Source of the DNA: Bacillaceae bacterium
Lineage (GTDB): Bacteria; Bacillota; Bacilli; Bacillales; Alkalibacillaceae
Assembly (NCBI GenBank): GCA_017656265.1
Contig: JACDOD010000011.1
Location: 47,004 to 111,003, forward strand
Direction: 5' to 3'
DNA length: 64,000 nt
Shown here: one piece after another, positions 8,439 through 17,092 of the stretch
Layout of the letters: the number at the start of each line of letters is the position of its first letter
Position numbering within the stretch: position 1 is the stretch's first letter
Notes under the pieces: generated by a model
Seen by the model: only the letters and a program-made list of their open reading frames with translations
Databases searched by the model: none
What the model was told of the DNA's origin: nothing
Program-made: the position numbers and the translations under genes

Positions 8439-9254
8439 ATGGAATGGAAAAATATTTATCGTGGCATGCTGATGGGAACCAGTGATCTGATCCCAGGTGT
8501 AAGCGGTGGAACTATTGCCGTAGTTTTAGGCATTTATGATCGCCTCATTGAAGCGATTAATGGATTTTTCAGCAAAGATTGGAAGCGGCATCTTGGATTT
8601 TTAATTCCCCTGGGAGCAGGAGTAGTGGCGGCTCTGCTTTTATTAAGCAGTGTAATCCACTGGCTGTTTGAGCATTTTCCGAACCAACTGCAATTTTTCT
8701 TTTTAGGCCTGATTGCTGGAATTTTACCCTTTCTTTTCCGTAAAGCGGGAATGAAAACACACTTTTCTGCTGTTCATTACATATTGCTGTTTGCTGCTGC
8801 TTTACTGGTAGCTTCCATGGCGTTTTTCAAAGAGCCGGGAGTACCTGAACTTCTTGATACATCCAGCACCAGAACGTTGATCCTTTTATTTTTTTCCGGG
8901 TGGCTGGCGAGCATGGCCATGATCTTGCCGGGGATCAGCGGATCTTTTATTTTGCTGCTCATCGGTGTTTACCCAACGGTTATTGAAGCACTATCTGAAC
9001 GGAATATAGTCGTGATCGCCATTGTAGGCGCCGGAGTGTTGGTAGGAATTGTTATCAGCAGTAAGATTATTCAGTATTTTCTGGTGCATCACCACGCAAG
9101 CACGTATGCTGTCATTATCGGGCTAGTAATAGGATCTCTTGCGGTTGTATATCCGGGAATGGCCGGAGGAATCGGAGGCATGTTTTTCAGTTTCCTGTCC
9201 TTTTTATTAGGGCTGGTAGCAGCGGTGAGCCTTGGAAAATTGGAATATGAATAA
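8439..9254 (+). CDS. DUF368 membrane protein, PopT-type undecaprenyl-phosphate translocase
   Basis: A 271-residue protein with about eight hydrophobic helices. The N-terminal signature RGMLMGTSDLIPGVSGGTIAVVLGIYDRLI and the internal second half MILPGISGSFILLLIGVY form the inverted pair of loops typical of DUF368. Members called PopT have been implicated in recycling the lipid carrier undecaprenyl phosphate across the membrane for wall synthesis, especially under alkaline or salty conditions. The start ATG follows AAAGGAG. The next gene begins 15 bp downstream and may be co-transcribed. The family call is firm; transport of undecaprenyl phosphate is inferred. Confidence 0.85.
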   Translation: MEWKNIYRGMLMGTSDLIPGVSGGTIAVVLGIYDRLIEAINGFFSKDWKRHLGFLIPLGAGVVAALLLLSSVIHWLFEHFPNQLQFFFLGLIAGILPFLFRKAGMKTHFSAVHYILLFAAALLVASMAFFKEPGVPELLDTSSTRTLILLFFSGWLASMAMILPGISGSFILLLIGVYPTVIEALSERNIVVIAIVGAGVLVGIVISSKIIQYFLVHHHASTYAVIIGLVIGSLAVVYPGMAGGIGGMFFSFLSFLLGLVAAVSLGKLEYE

Positions 9255-9269
9255 AAATGGGGTGTAGAT

Positions 9270-10448
9270 GTGACCCATAATAAAGAAAGCGTTCAACTAA
9301 TTAAAAATATACCGTATACAGAAAAAGACCGTTATACAAACAGGCTTGATCTGGCAGTTCCGGCTGATGCCAGTGAGAAGCTCCCTGTCATTATCTTTGT
9401 TCATGGCGGGGGGTGGCAGGATGGGGATAAATCCTGGCCACTGGGTAAGAAATCACTGAAATTTTTTGCGGAAAAGGGCTGTGTATCCGTCAGTATGAAT
9501 TACCGCCTCAGTCAGGAAGCCACATTTCCTGCCCAACTGGTAGATGTGAAAAGAGCGATAATCTGGCTGAAAGAGCATGCCCCTGATTACCATATCGATC
9601 CTGAGCGAATAGGTATATGGGGACATTCCTCAGGGGGACATTTAGCTGCTATGGCCGGGCTTGTTGAAGATGATGAACTGGAAAATCTGAATGTAAATAG
9701 AAAACATAATGGAAAAGTGCATGCAGTGGTCGCCTCGGCTGCTCCTACAGATTTGAAAAGTATGGGCGGCTGGCATGACCGGGCAGACTCACCGGAATCA
9801 AAGCTGATTGGAAATACAGTAGCAGATCACCATGATTTAGCGAATCAGGCGAGTCCTTTGCACTATGTGCACCAGAATCACCCTCCTTTTCTACTTATTC
9901 ATGGGGAAAAGGATAACATTGTACCTGCTTCCCAGGCTGATATTTTATATGAGGCTCTTCATGATGTTTCCATCTGGAAAATCAAAGGTGCCGGGCATCA
10001 TTATGAAAATGGCCTTTACGATTGGGATGATATCCTGGATGTCATGTATACATTTTTCAGAAGACATGTGATTCAGAAAAAGAACAGACCATCAGAGTCT
10101 TATGAAATGATGATGGCAACCGCAAGCCAAGATCTCATGTCCAGCATTGTACGGGATGCGGAAAAAAGGGGATTGTTTGAGGACCTTCCGGGAAAGGGAA
10201 GGCCCATTGCCAGTGAACAGCCCGGGGAATCATCCTATGAAGGCGCCCTCTACAGAACGTTAAAACATAATCAAGTGCTTCCAAAGTGGGTTCAGTTGAA
10301 TAAAGAAATTTCCGCACTGAAGGAAAACTTAGGGGAATTAGAGCCTGGAAAGGAACGGCGCCAAATGGTGAAAGCCATTAACAAAAAAATCCGATCCTAC
10401 AATATGGTTTGCCCGCCGCCCCTGCAAAAAAATATTGTAAAGGAATGA
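9270..10448 (+). CDS. Alpha/beta hydrolase (esterase) fused to a C-terminal DUF1992 domain
   Basis: A 392-residue protein with two parts. Residues 1-270 form an esterase/lipase of the BD-FAE type: oxyanion motif HGGGWQDGD, nucleophile in GHSSGGH, and an acid/His pair near EKDNIVPASQ and GAGHHYENG. Residues about 285-392 (LMSSIVRDAEKRGLFEDLPGKGRP...) match the DnaJC28-like DUF1992 domain, usually a separate small protein. The GTG start at 9270 has GGGGTG upstream; ATG at 9268 would stop at once. No frameshift or stop separates the domains. The esterase substrate and the purpose of the fusion are unknown. Confidence 0.8.
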   Translation: MTHNKESVQLIKNIPYTEKDRYTNRLDLAVPADASEKLPVIIFVHGGGWQDGDKSWPLGKKSLKFFAEKGCVSVSMNYRLSQEATFPAQLVDVKRAIIWLKEHAPDYHIDPERIGIWGHSSGGHLAAMAGLVEDDELENLNVNRKHNGKVHAVVASAAPTDLKSMGGWHDRADSPESKLIGNTVADHHDLANQASPLHYVHQNHPPFLLIHGEKDNIVPASQADILYEALHDVSIWKIKGAGHHYENGLYDWDDILDVMYTFFRRHVIQKKNRPSESYEMMMATASQDLMSSIVRDAEKRGLFEDLPGKGRPIASEQPGESSYEGALYRTLKHNQVLPKWVQLNKEISALKENLGELEPGKERRQMVKAINKKIRSYNMVCPPPLQKNIVKE

Positions 10449-10468
10449 AGGTTTTTAAACATTTAAGG

Positions 10469-10514
10469 AGCTGTTTCTTAGACGAAAATGTCTAGTGGGA
10501 CAGCTTGTTTTTTA
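10469..10514 (+). terminator. Intrinsic terminator after the esterase-DUF1992 gene
   Basis: AGCTGT (10469) and GACAGCT (ending 10505) form the outer stem, with AGAC/GTCT inside, followed by a T-rich tract. Confidence 0.75.
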
Positions 10515-10600
10515 TATTTATAGCATTATGAGTTACAGGTGACAATGGTAGTCTGTTTTTTGATTTTTTCTACTTAATTCTTTTTCTATCCTACGCTGGC

Positions 10601-10985
10601 AATTATCTACCTTTGTGCGTGAGTTAACTAATCTTCGCAGCAAGTTATCTGTGCTTATGCAGCAATTTTCTAATTCTCGGCAAAAATTATATGAGTTTGA
10701 TAAAAAATTATTTACACTTCGATAGATACGATCTACGCTTTTAAAAGAATTAACTGTTCGTTTGCAGAAGTAAACAAATCTTCGCACTCCATGATCTGCG
10801 CTTGTGTAAAAGGCTGGAACTATCTGTGCCTGACGAAAAGTTATCTGCGTTTCGTAAAAAATTATGAACACCTGTGTAAAAGCTATCTTATCTTCGCTAG
10901 GGGTATCTCCACTTCAACTGAAGGTATCTCATCCTCGTTGGAAGGTTTGTACACTTGCGCAAAAATGATCTACCCCCCATGCCTC
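10601..10985. repeat. Degenerate 21-bp tandem array (about 18 units)
   Basis: Ten consecutive 21-bp units run from 10601 to 10810, one irregular 28-bp unit fills 10811-10838, and seven more 21-bp units start at 10839, 10860, 10881, 10902, 10923, 10944 and 10965. The consensus contains TTATCTGCGCTTCGCAAAA with heavy substitution but almost no indels. A further degenerate unit may precede 10601. Open frames through it (for example minus strand 10533-10871) arise because the period is a multiple of three. The rest of 10515-11083 shows no gene. Confidence 0.85.
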
Positions 10986-11083
10986 CTTCAGTACCCATAC
11001 CACATTTATCAACCCTTGCTCTTAAACGCATTACTGGGGAACGATCTAAAGGAAAACGATTGGAAAATTCGCTTATTCTCATG

Positions 11084-11116
11084 AAAAGAGGCTGCCTCTT
11101 TATGAAACAGCCTTTT
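11084..11116 (-). terminator. Terminator of the cadCA operon
   Basis: On the minus strand, AAAAGGCTG and CAGCCTCTTTT form a hairpin with a T-run just beyond the end of the metal ATPase gene. Confidence 0.6.
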
Positions 11117-11122
11117 CGTAAT

Positions 11123-13249
11123 TTATGAAAAATCATCTTTCACTTTTAAGAGCCTCAGGCCATTTAACGTCACTAGAAGGGTCGCACCCATATCGGCAAA
11201 TATGGCAATCCACAGTGTCAGCCAGTTTGGAATGACGAGAAGCAGGGCCAAAAACTTCACCGCAAGGGCAAAGGTGATGTTTTGTTTAATGATGGCCAGT
11301 GCTTTTTTGCTTAGGTGTATGGTGAAAGGTAATTTATTTAAATCATCACTCATCAGAGCAATATCTGCCGTTTCCAGTGCCGTATCTGTTCCGGCTCCGC
11401 CCATGGCAATTCCTACGGTAGATGCCGCCAGGGCAGGGGCATCATTGACCCCGTCACCGACCATGGCAACTTTGTCATGTTTCAGCTGGTAATTGCGAAT
11501 TTCATTTAATTTATCCTGTGGAAGTAGATTCGCTTTGACAGTAGTTATTCCGATTTCGTCAGCTATAGCATCTGCGGTCTTCTGGTCATCTCCAGTTAAC
11601 ATGAAGGTTTCTTTAATTCCTGATGCATGCAGGTTTTCGATGACATCTCTGCTTTCTTCACGTGGTTCATCTCTTACAGCGATCATCAGGATAATGGACT
11701 GATTGATGCCAAAGATCATGACGGTTTTCCCCTGGTTTTGCCAGCTGAAATAGGTGTCCATCAGGCTGTCATCCAGGGTTTGGCCAGTTCGTTCCTGGGC
11801 AAAGGAAAGGTTTCCTGCCCAGCAGGTCTGACCGTCAACTTTTCCTTCGACGCCTTTTCCCGTGATAGAGGTAAAATCATCTACGGTGATGCTGTGTTTG
11901 ACCCCCTTGTGATCCAGATAGCTGACAATGGACTTTGCCAGGGAGTGCTGGGACAGGGCTTCGAGAGCTCTTAAGATTTTAAGGGCATCCTCTTGATCAA
12001 ACGTTTGATCAACATAATGAACATCCGTAACAGCAGGAATTCCCCTGGTCACCGTCCCTGTTTTATCAAAGGCAATGGCACGGATGACTCCAAGCTGTTC
12101 CAGATGGATTCCACCCTTGATTAGCACTCCCTGACGCGCTGCTGTTCCAATAGCGGTTACAATGGAAACCGGGGTGGAAATCACGAGGGCACACGGGCAG
12201 CCTACCACTAATATGGCAAGGCCCTGATAGATCCATTCCAGCCATGGTTCCTGAAATAGTAGCGGCGGAATGATAGCGGCTAGAAAGGCGATGCCAATAA
12301 TGGCAGGAGTGTAATATTTCGCAAACCGGTCCACAAATTTCTGGGATGGGGCCCGCTCTGCCTGGGCTTCTTCCACCAGATGAATAATTTTGGATAGGGT
12401 ATTATCCTCCACTGTTTTGGTTACTTCGATTTCCAAATAGCCTTCTTCATTCAATGTTCCGGCAAATACCTCATCCCCTGATTCTTTATAAACAGGGACT
12501 GATTCACCGGTGATGGCAGCTTGATTTACGGAGGATGTTCCTTTTGTTACTTTTCCATCCATGGCTATTTTTTGTCCGGGCTTCACAATCAGCGTATCAC
12601 CAATCGTGATTTCCTCAACGGGTATGATCATCTCGTTGCCATTTCGCCGGATTGTTGCCTCATTTGGTGCAAGATCCATGAGAGAGCGAATGGAATGTCT
12701 TGCCTTATCCATCGAATAAGATTCGAGGGCTTCACTGATGGCAAACAACACGACTACAATGGCCCCCTCTGCCCATTCGCCAATAATCACTGCTCCAATG
12801 ATAGCAATGGTCATCAGGGTTCGCATGTCAAACTCAAGTTTCATTAAGTTTTTCAGTCCAGTTTTAAACAGAGTCCGGCCGCTGATAACAATGGAACCGA
12901 GAAAAAGGGCGATCGTCGTAAGGGCGTGTTCACCGACGGTAAAGTATGAGAAATAGCCGAGTAAAATGAGGAGGGAAGATATGATCTCCTTTTGGTATTT
13001 TTTTAAAAACGGTTCCCGGGCCATTTCTAAACGTTTATGATCGGAAATAATTTTCAAATTTTCAAAGGCTCCGGCTTTTTCCAGCTCTTCTATGGAAACA
13101 TCCCCTTCAACCGTGATTTTAGATGCTCCAAAGTTTACGGTTGCGTTTTTCACACCATCCAGGTGCTTGACGTTCTCCTCGAACTTTCCGGCACAGGATG
13201 CTCAGGTAAAACCTTGAACCCGAAAGGTTTGTTTGTTCTCGGTGCTCAC
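11123..13249 (-). CDS. cadA: Cd/Zn/Pb-type P1B ATPase with in-frame TGA at the metal-site cysteine
   Basis: A metal-efflux P-type ATPase with CPC in the membrane (VGCPCALV), phosphorylation site [13 protein letters not shown] and [11 protein letters not shown]. The gene should start at GTG 13249: GTGA there overlaps the cadC stop, and GAGGAGG lies just upstream. Read from that GTG, codon 16 is TGA (13202-13204) in the sequence [18 protein letters not shown], exactly where homologues have the first Cys of the GxTCxxC metal-binding motif. Without readthrough, translation could restart at GTG 13153, giving 676 residues lacking most of the N-terminal domain. In addition, the HP motif reads SQHSLA instead of SQHPLA. 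Explanations are a decaying gene, a sequencing error, UGA readthrough or selenocysteine; decay seems likeliest. Confidence 0.85.
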
Positions 13250-13611
13250 GGTGTCTTCACCTCCTCAAATTGAGTAAAAATAGAAGCAATCATGGATTTT
13301 AGAGAGGAATGTTTTATAAAATACAGGGCAAGTTTTCCTTCTTTCCGGAAGTTTGCGAGCCCATGTTTTCGGAGTTGCCTTAAATGATGGGATGCGGTGG
13401 CACTGGAACTGCCCACAATATTAGCCACATCACAGACACAGAGTTCTTCCTCAATCGAGAGGGCGTAAGCGATTTTCAGACGTGTTTCATCCGCCAGAAC
13501 TTTCAAAAGAAGGGCCACATCAGGTATGGGCTGATGCTTCATCTGATCTTTAACTCGAATGACCTTCTCTTGATGTACGCAGGTGACTTCACATGTATCT
13601 TTTTGATTCAT
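13246..13611 (-). CDS. cadC: ArsR/SmtB-family metal-sensing repressor
   Basis: A 121-residue winged-helix repressor that releases DNA on binding Cd, Pb or Zn. Residues CEVTC (7 and 11) and ELCVCDVAN (about 57-65) match the metal-binding cysteines of CadC. The recognition helix is SSATASHHLRQLRKHGLA. Its stop TGA overlaps the GTG start of the ATPase gene by four bases, so the two are translationally coupled. It probably represses its own operon through two inverted repeats in its promoter. Confidence 0.9.
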   Translation of the reverse strand: MNQKDTCEVTCVHQEKVIRVKDQMKHQPIPDVALLLKVLADETRLKIAYALSIEEELCVCDVANIVGSSSATASHHLRQLRKHGLANFRKEGKLALYFIKHSSLKSMIASIFTQFEEVKTP

Positions 13612-13628
13612 AACGTTCCCTGCCTTTA

Positions 13629-13680
13629 TTCAAATATTCATTTGAATGTTATTATATTCAAATGATCGTTTGAATGTCAA
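13629..13680 (-). promoter_or_regulatory. cadC promoter with two CadC operators
   Basis: On the minus strand TTGACA (13680-13675), an 18-bp spacer and TATAAT (13656-13651) form a near-perfect promoter. The spacer is itself an inverted repeat (ATTCAAATGATCGTTTGAAT at 13656-13675). A second copy, TTCAAATATTCATTTGAA, follows at 13629-13646. Both match the TCAAATA-type 12-2-12 sites bound by CadC. Confidence 0.8.
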
Positions 13681-13732
13681 ACTGAATTAATATGCTGTAT
13701 AATGTTCAAAAAAGATTTAGGGGGGTTGCAGG

Positions 13733-14245
13733 GTGATAAGAAAAGCGACTAAAACGGATCTGGGGAGCATTATGGAAATGGTGAAGGCAACCGTTGAGGT
13801 GATGAAGGAAGAGGGGAATGATCAATGGAGTGATGAATATCCGCTTCCTTCACATTATGAAGGGGATAGGGAAGAGGGAAGTCTTTATGTCTATGAAATG
13901 GATGGAACGGTCATTGGTGCTGCAACCATCAGCCAAAAAGCTCATGAAGAATATGAAAGAATTAACTGGTCTTCTGATGAACCCTTTTACTGTGTGAAAC
14001 GGTTGGCTGTGGACCCACATAAACGGAAAAAGGGAGTTGGTCTGGCTTTTTACCATTTTGCGGAAGTGGTGGCCCGTAAGAATGGCATTTATTACTTAAA
14101 GACGGATACATATGCATTAAACAAAGCAGCTATTCGCCTTTTTGAAAAAGCTGGCTATCAGTTCGTGCAGGAAGATTATACAGATGAACATGACCATCCA
14201 TTCTATTATTATGAGAAAAGGTTAAATAGACTGGGACAAAACTGA
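13733..14245 (+). CDS. GNAT family N-acetyltransferase
   Basis: A 170-residue acetyltransferase. The acetyl-CoA motif is VKRLAVDPHKRKKGVGLAFY (about residues 83-102) and the C-terminal part has ALNKAAIRLFEKAGY. The GTG start follows a strong AGGGGGGTT site. It lies divergent from cadC but is not evidently part of metal resistance. Substrate unknown; an aminoglycoside- or ribosomal-type role cannot be told apart here. Confidence 0.85.
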   Translation: MIRKATKTDLGSIMEMVKATVEVMKEEGNDQWSDEYPLPSHYEGDREEGSLYVYEMDGTVIGAATISQKAHEEYERINWSSDEPFYCVKRLAVDPHKRKKGVGLAFYHFAEVVARKNGIYYLKTDTYALNKAAIRLFEKAGYQFVQEDYTDEHDHPFYYYEKRLNRLGQN

Positions 14246-14301
14246 AAAAGGCAAAGAAGTATCCGAACTCAATCACTGCATGAATGAGTTCGGATTTTTT
14301 T
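14230..14301 (+). terminator. Terminator hairpin of the CCGAACT family (copy 2)
   Basis: Leader GACTGGGACAAAA (14230-14242), then ATCCGAACTCA (14261-14271) paired with TGAGTTCGGAT (14285-14295) and a T-run. It overlaps the end of the acetyltransferase gene and begins composite repeat locus C. Confidence 0.85.
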
Positions 14302-15010
14302 GACTCCTCTAAAAAATTTATATAGTGCCTAACATACACTATTCAAGGTTATTATATCCTATTTAAAAGCGGAAGGATGATGAAAACCATCATTCTGAGA
14401 AGGAGAATTCTACAACTGCGCAGCGTTTTCTTACAACTGGGATGGAGAATTCTACAACTGTGGATCGGAATCTTACAACTGTGAGGTTGAATTCTACAAC
14501 TGTGGAGTGGAATCTTACAACTGCGAGGATGAATTCTACAACTGCGGAGTGGAATCTTACAACTGTGAGGGAGAATCTTACAACTGCGTAGCTTTTGACT
14601 CTGAAAGATAAAAAGTATAACATCTGAGTCTATTACAATTGAAAGAAGGGTTGTCTAGCTTCAGCGCCCAGCCCCTCGAGCGGCTTCGGTCCCCCTGCGG
14701 CGGCGACAGCCTCCTCGGTGGTCCTCCAGCCGTTTTCGGGGCTAAGCGGGGCGCTTCCGCTTTTCTTATCAACATGCTTCGCTTTCTGCGGGAACGGCCC
14801 AAGGATTCCTCAGGCAACACATCCTTCTGTCTTTAGGGATTTTCGGCTCGTGCTGTTCCCGCGATGAACAGGATATGCTAGTGTCGACGTTGGTCACAGG
14901 ACGTGGCCGGTTTTAGTCGGCCAGGAGTCCCGTATGTTGACTGCGTAAGCTTTGCTGTAACCAGCTTTCGCCTTCTTCAGTTCATCCCTTTATCTCCCAG
15001 CCTCTTTCAT
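14302..15010. repeat. Composite intergenic repeat, locus C
   Basis: The most complete copy: GCGGAAGGATGATGAAAACC block, nine 21-bp units, CTCTGAAAGATAAAAAGTATAA block, one 120-bp unit starting TTGTCTAGCTTCAGCGCCCA (14651-14770), the inverted GCGGGAAC...GTTCCCGC block (about 14788-14862), a GGCCGGTTTTAGTCGGCC hairpin (14914-14931), and an inverted TCTCCCAGCCTCTTT end (14994-15008). Together with GACTGGGACAAAA at 14230 the whole element is bounded by short inverted repeats and fills the space between two convergent genes. No gene is supported inside. Confidence 0.8.
14412..14600. repeat. 21-bp tandem array (9 units), locus C
   Basis: Nine contiguous units start at 14412, 14433, 14454, 14475, 14496, 14517, 14538, 14559 and 14580, each beginning ACAACTG, with two alternating unit types. 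It is the longest of the three ACAACTG arrays. Confidence 0.9.
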
Positions 15011-15026
15011 TTCATATTGAAATTGT

Positions 15027-16823
15027 TTATTCGTCAGTCAGTGCTAAAAATTCTTCCACGTCTTTTATGCAAAGATTAATACCCTTTTCCCAGAAAGATT
15101 CTTTAGTGATATCTTCTCCCAGATGTTTCATGGCTAAATCCTCAACCTTCATCACTGCTGTATCCCTGAGTAGAGCCTTGTATTTTTCCTCATAGCCCTT
15201 ACCAGATTCCAGTGCATTGGCATAGATGCTTAATGAGAATAGATAGCCAAATGTATATGGGAAGTTGTAAAAAGGAACGCCTGTAATATAAAAATGAAGC
15301 TTGGATGCCCAGAAGCGTGGATGAAGCTCGCCGAGTGCACCGGCATAGGCTTCTTTTTGTGCTTCTTCCATCAGTTCATTTAACCGCTTGGCTGGAACAA
15401 TCCCCTTTTTCCGTTCTTCATAAAATCTTGTTTCAAACAGGAAGCGGGCATGTATGTTCATGAAGAATGCTACACTCCGCTGCAGTTTATCTTCGAGCAG
15501 GGCAATTTTTTCTTCGTCAGAGTCCGCTTCTTTCACGGCTGCATCGGCTACAATCATTTCTGCGAAAGTTGAAGCTGTTTCAGCTACATTCATAGCATAG
15601 CTGCGGTTCAGCAGATGCATCGATTTGAGGGCGTGAAAATGGAAAGCGTGTCCTAATTCATGAGCCAGTGTAGCTACATTGGACATAGTCCCGCTATAGG
15701 TCATGAAGATCCTGGATTCTTCGCTTACCGGAAAACTTGTACAGAATCCGCCGGGTCTTTTTCCAGGACGATCCTCGGCTTCAATCCACGACTCTTCAAA
15801 GGCTCTCTGACTAAAAGCTGCCAGATCGGAGCCGAACTTCTTAAAATGTTCTAAGATAAAATGAGCCCCTTCGGTGAAAGAAATTTTTTTGGATAATTGA
15901 CCGACCGGAGCATTCAGGTCATGCCAGCTCATGTTTTTTTCCCCGAGTAATTTCGCTTTTCTCTGCAAGTATTTTACAAACGGTTCTTTATGCTTAGAAA
16001 TGGCTCCCCACATGGCATCAAGGGTCTCCTGCTTCATGCGGTTATATTGGAGGGGTTCTTTTAAAATCTGATCCCATCCCCGTTTTTCGTAAACATTCAG
16101 TCGGAATCCTGCGAGGTGGTTTAAGGTTTTAGCAAATAAATCTTCTTTTTCTTTCCATGCTTCTTCCAGTTTATGAAAAACCTCTTTCCGAACCTCCGGG
16201 TCTTCGTGAGATAATAGATTGTTCGCCTGACCGATGGAAAGATCTTTTTCCTCTCCATCCACTTCAACATTAATTCTCATGCTCCCTACAATCGTATGAT
16301 ACATCTCGCCCCAGCCATCATATCCATCAATGGACAATGCTTCAATAAGTGACTCTTCCTCAATGGAAAGTTTATCTTTTGCTTGTTCGCGCCACTCATT
16401 CAAGACAAATGATAGTTCTGAAAGGTGTTCATTCTTCAGCAGTTCTTTCCAGACATCATCTGAGGTTTTCGAAAGCATTTGCTGGAAGGCATTGAAAGAG
16501 GTGCTGAACTTGACATAAAGAGTAGAAATTTTGTTCCTTAAGACATTTGCCTGCCTGTCTGATAAATCCTGAGCTTCGAGACAACCCACAAAGGCACTGG
16601 CCTGCCTCATATCTGCAATAATAGCAGTGGCTTCATCAACGATTTCAGCCGTTCTGGCGGCATCATCTTTACTGGAAGGAGTAGAATAGGACTGAACCAT
16701 TTCTGAAAATGATAGAATTTGCGCTTCAAGCTGACTCAAATGAGACTGCAGCTGTTCTGATTCACTCCCTCCCGGAAAGATGGAATCCAGATCCCAAACT
16801 TCGGAATACGTGTTATGATTCAT
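15027..16823 (-). CDS. pepF: M3 family oligoendopeptidase F
   Basis: A 598-residue cytoplasmic zinc metallopeptidase that trims short peptides. The zinc site is HELGHAFH (about residues 387-394) with the downstream glutamate in NVAETASTFAEM. No signal peptide is present, and the length fits the family. The ATG follows AAGGAGGG. The gene is convergent with the acetyltransferase at 13733, the two being separated by composite repeat C. Confidence 0.92.
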   Translation of the reverse strand: MNHNTYSEVWDLDSIFPGGSESEQLQSHLSQLEAQILSFSEMVQSYSTPSSKDDAARTAEIVDEATAIIADMRQASAFVGCLEAQDLSDRQANVLRNKISTLYVKFSTSFNAFQQMLSKTSDDVWKELLKNEHLSELSFVLNEWREQAKDKLSIEEESLIEALSIDGYDGWGEMYHTIVGSMRINVEVDGEEKDLSIGQANNLLSHEDPEVRKEVFHKLEEAWKEKEDLFAKTLNHLAGFRLNVYEKRGWDQILKEPLQYNRMKQETLDAMWGAISKHKEPFVKYLQRKAKLLGEKNMSWHDLNAPVGQLSKKISFTEGAHFILEHFKKFGSDLAAFSQRAFEESWIEAEDRPGKRPGGFCTSFPVSEESRIFMTYSGTMSNVATLAHELGHAFHFHALKSMHLLNRSYAMNVAETASTFAEMIVADAAVKEADSDEEKIALLEDKLQRSVAFFMNIHARFLFETRFYEERKKGIVPAKRLNELMEEAQKEAYAGALGELHPRFWASKLHFYITGVPFYNFPYTFGYLFSLSIYANALESGKGYEEKYKALLRDTAVMKVEDLAMKHLGEDITKESFWEKGINLCIKDVEEFLALTDE

Positions 16824-17040
16824 CAGTAAACCCTCCTTATAATAGTAACGATTTTACTAAAACTCAGCTTGATCTGGCCAGGACATCTAAAGTAATATAA
16901 ATTGGCCTATGATGATAAATTGCTAAAAGTTTCCTTCATTATACCATGATGTTTCGGTATTCGAAATAGTTTTCTGGCGTAAGCTGATCAGAATAGGTCT
17001 TGAAAGCCTGTCCAAAACAATAGCTAGCAAAAATGATAGA

Positions 17041-17092
17041 ATGACAGGGTTGCCCCAATAGATGTCTCAAGCTGACGGGACAACCTGTTTCT
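17041..17092 (-). terminator. Terminator after the methyltransferase gene
   Basis: On the minus strand ACAGGTTGTCCC pairs with GGGGCAACCCTGT around a long loop, followed by a T-rich stretch. It abuts the gene end. Confidence 0.6.

Noticed and set aside
10533..10871. Minus-strand 112-codon ORF
   Set aside because: Explained by the degenerate 21-bp array; no ribosome site and no family resemblance.
13187..13204. Firm call of a selenocysteine codon in cadA
   Set aside because: Only a weak hairpin follows the TGA, no selenocysteine genes are visible, and the second lesion at the HP motif favours decay. Kept only as a possibility.
14412..14600. Possible CRISPR array
   Set aside because: Units are directly adjacent with no unique spacers, and no cas genes are in the window.
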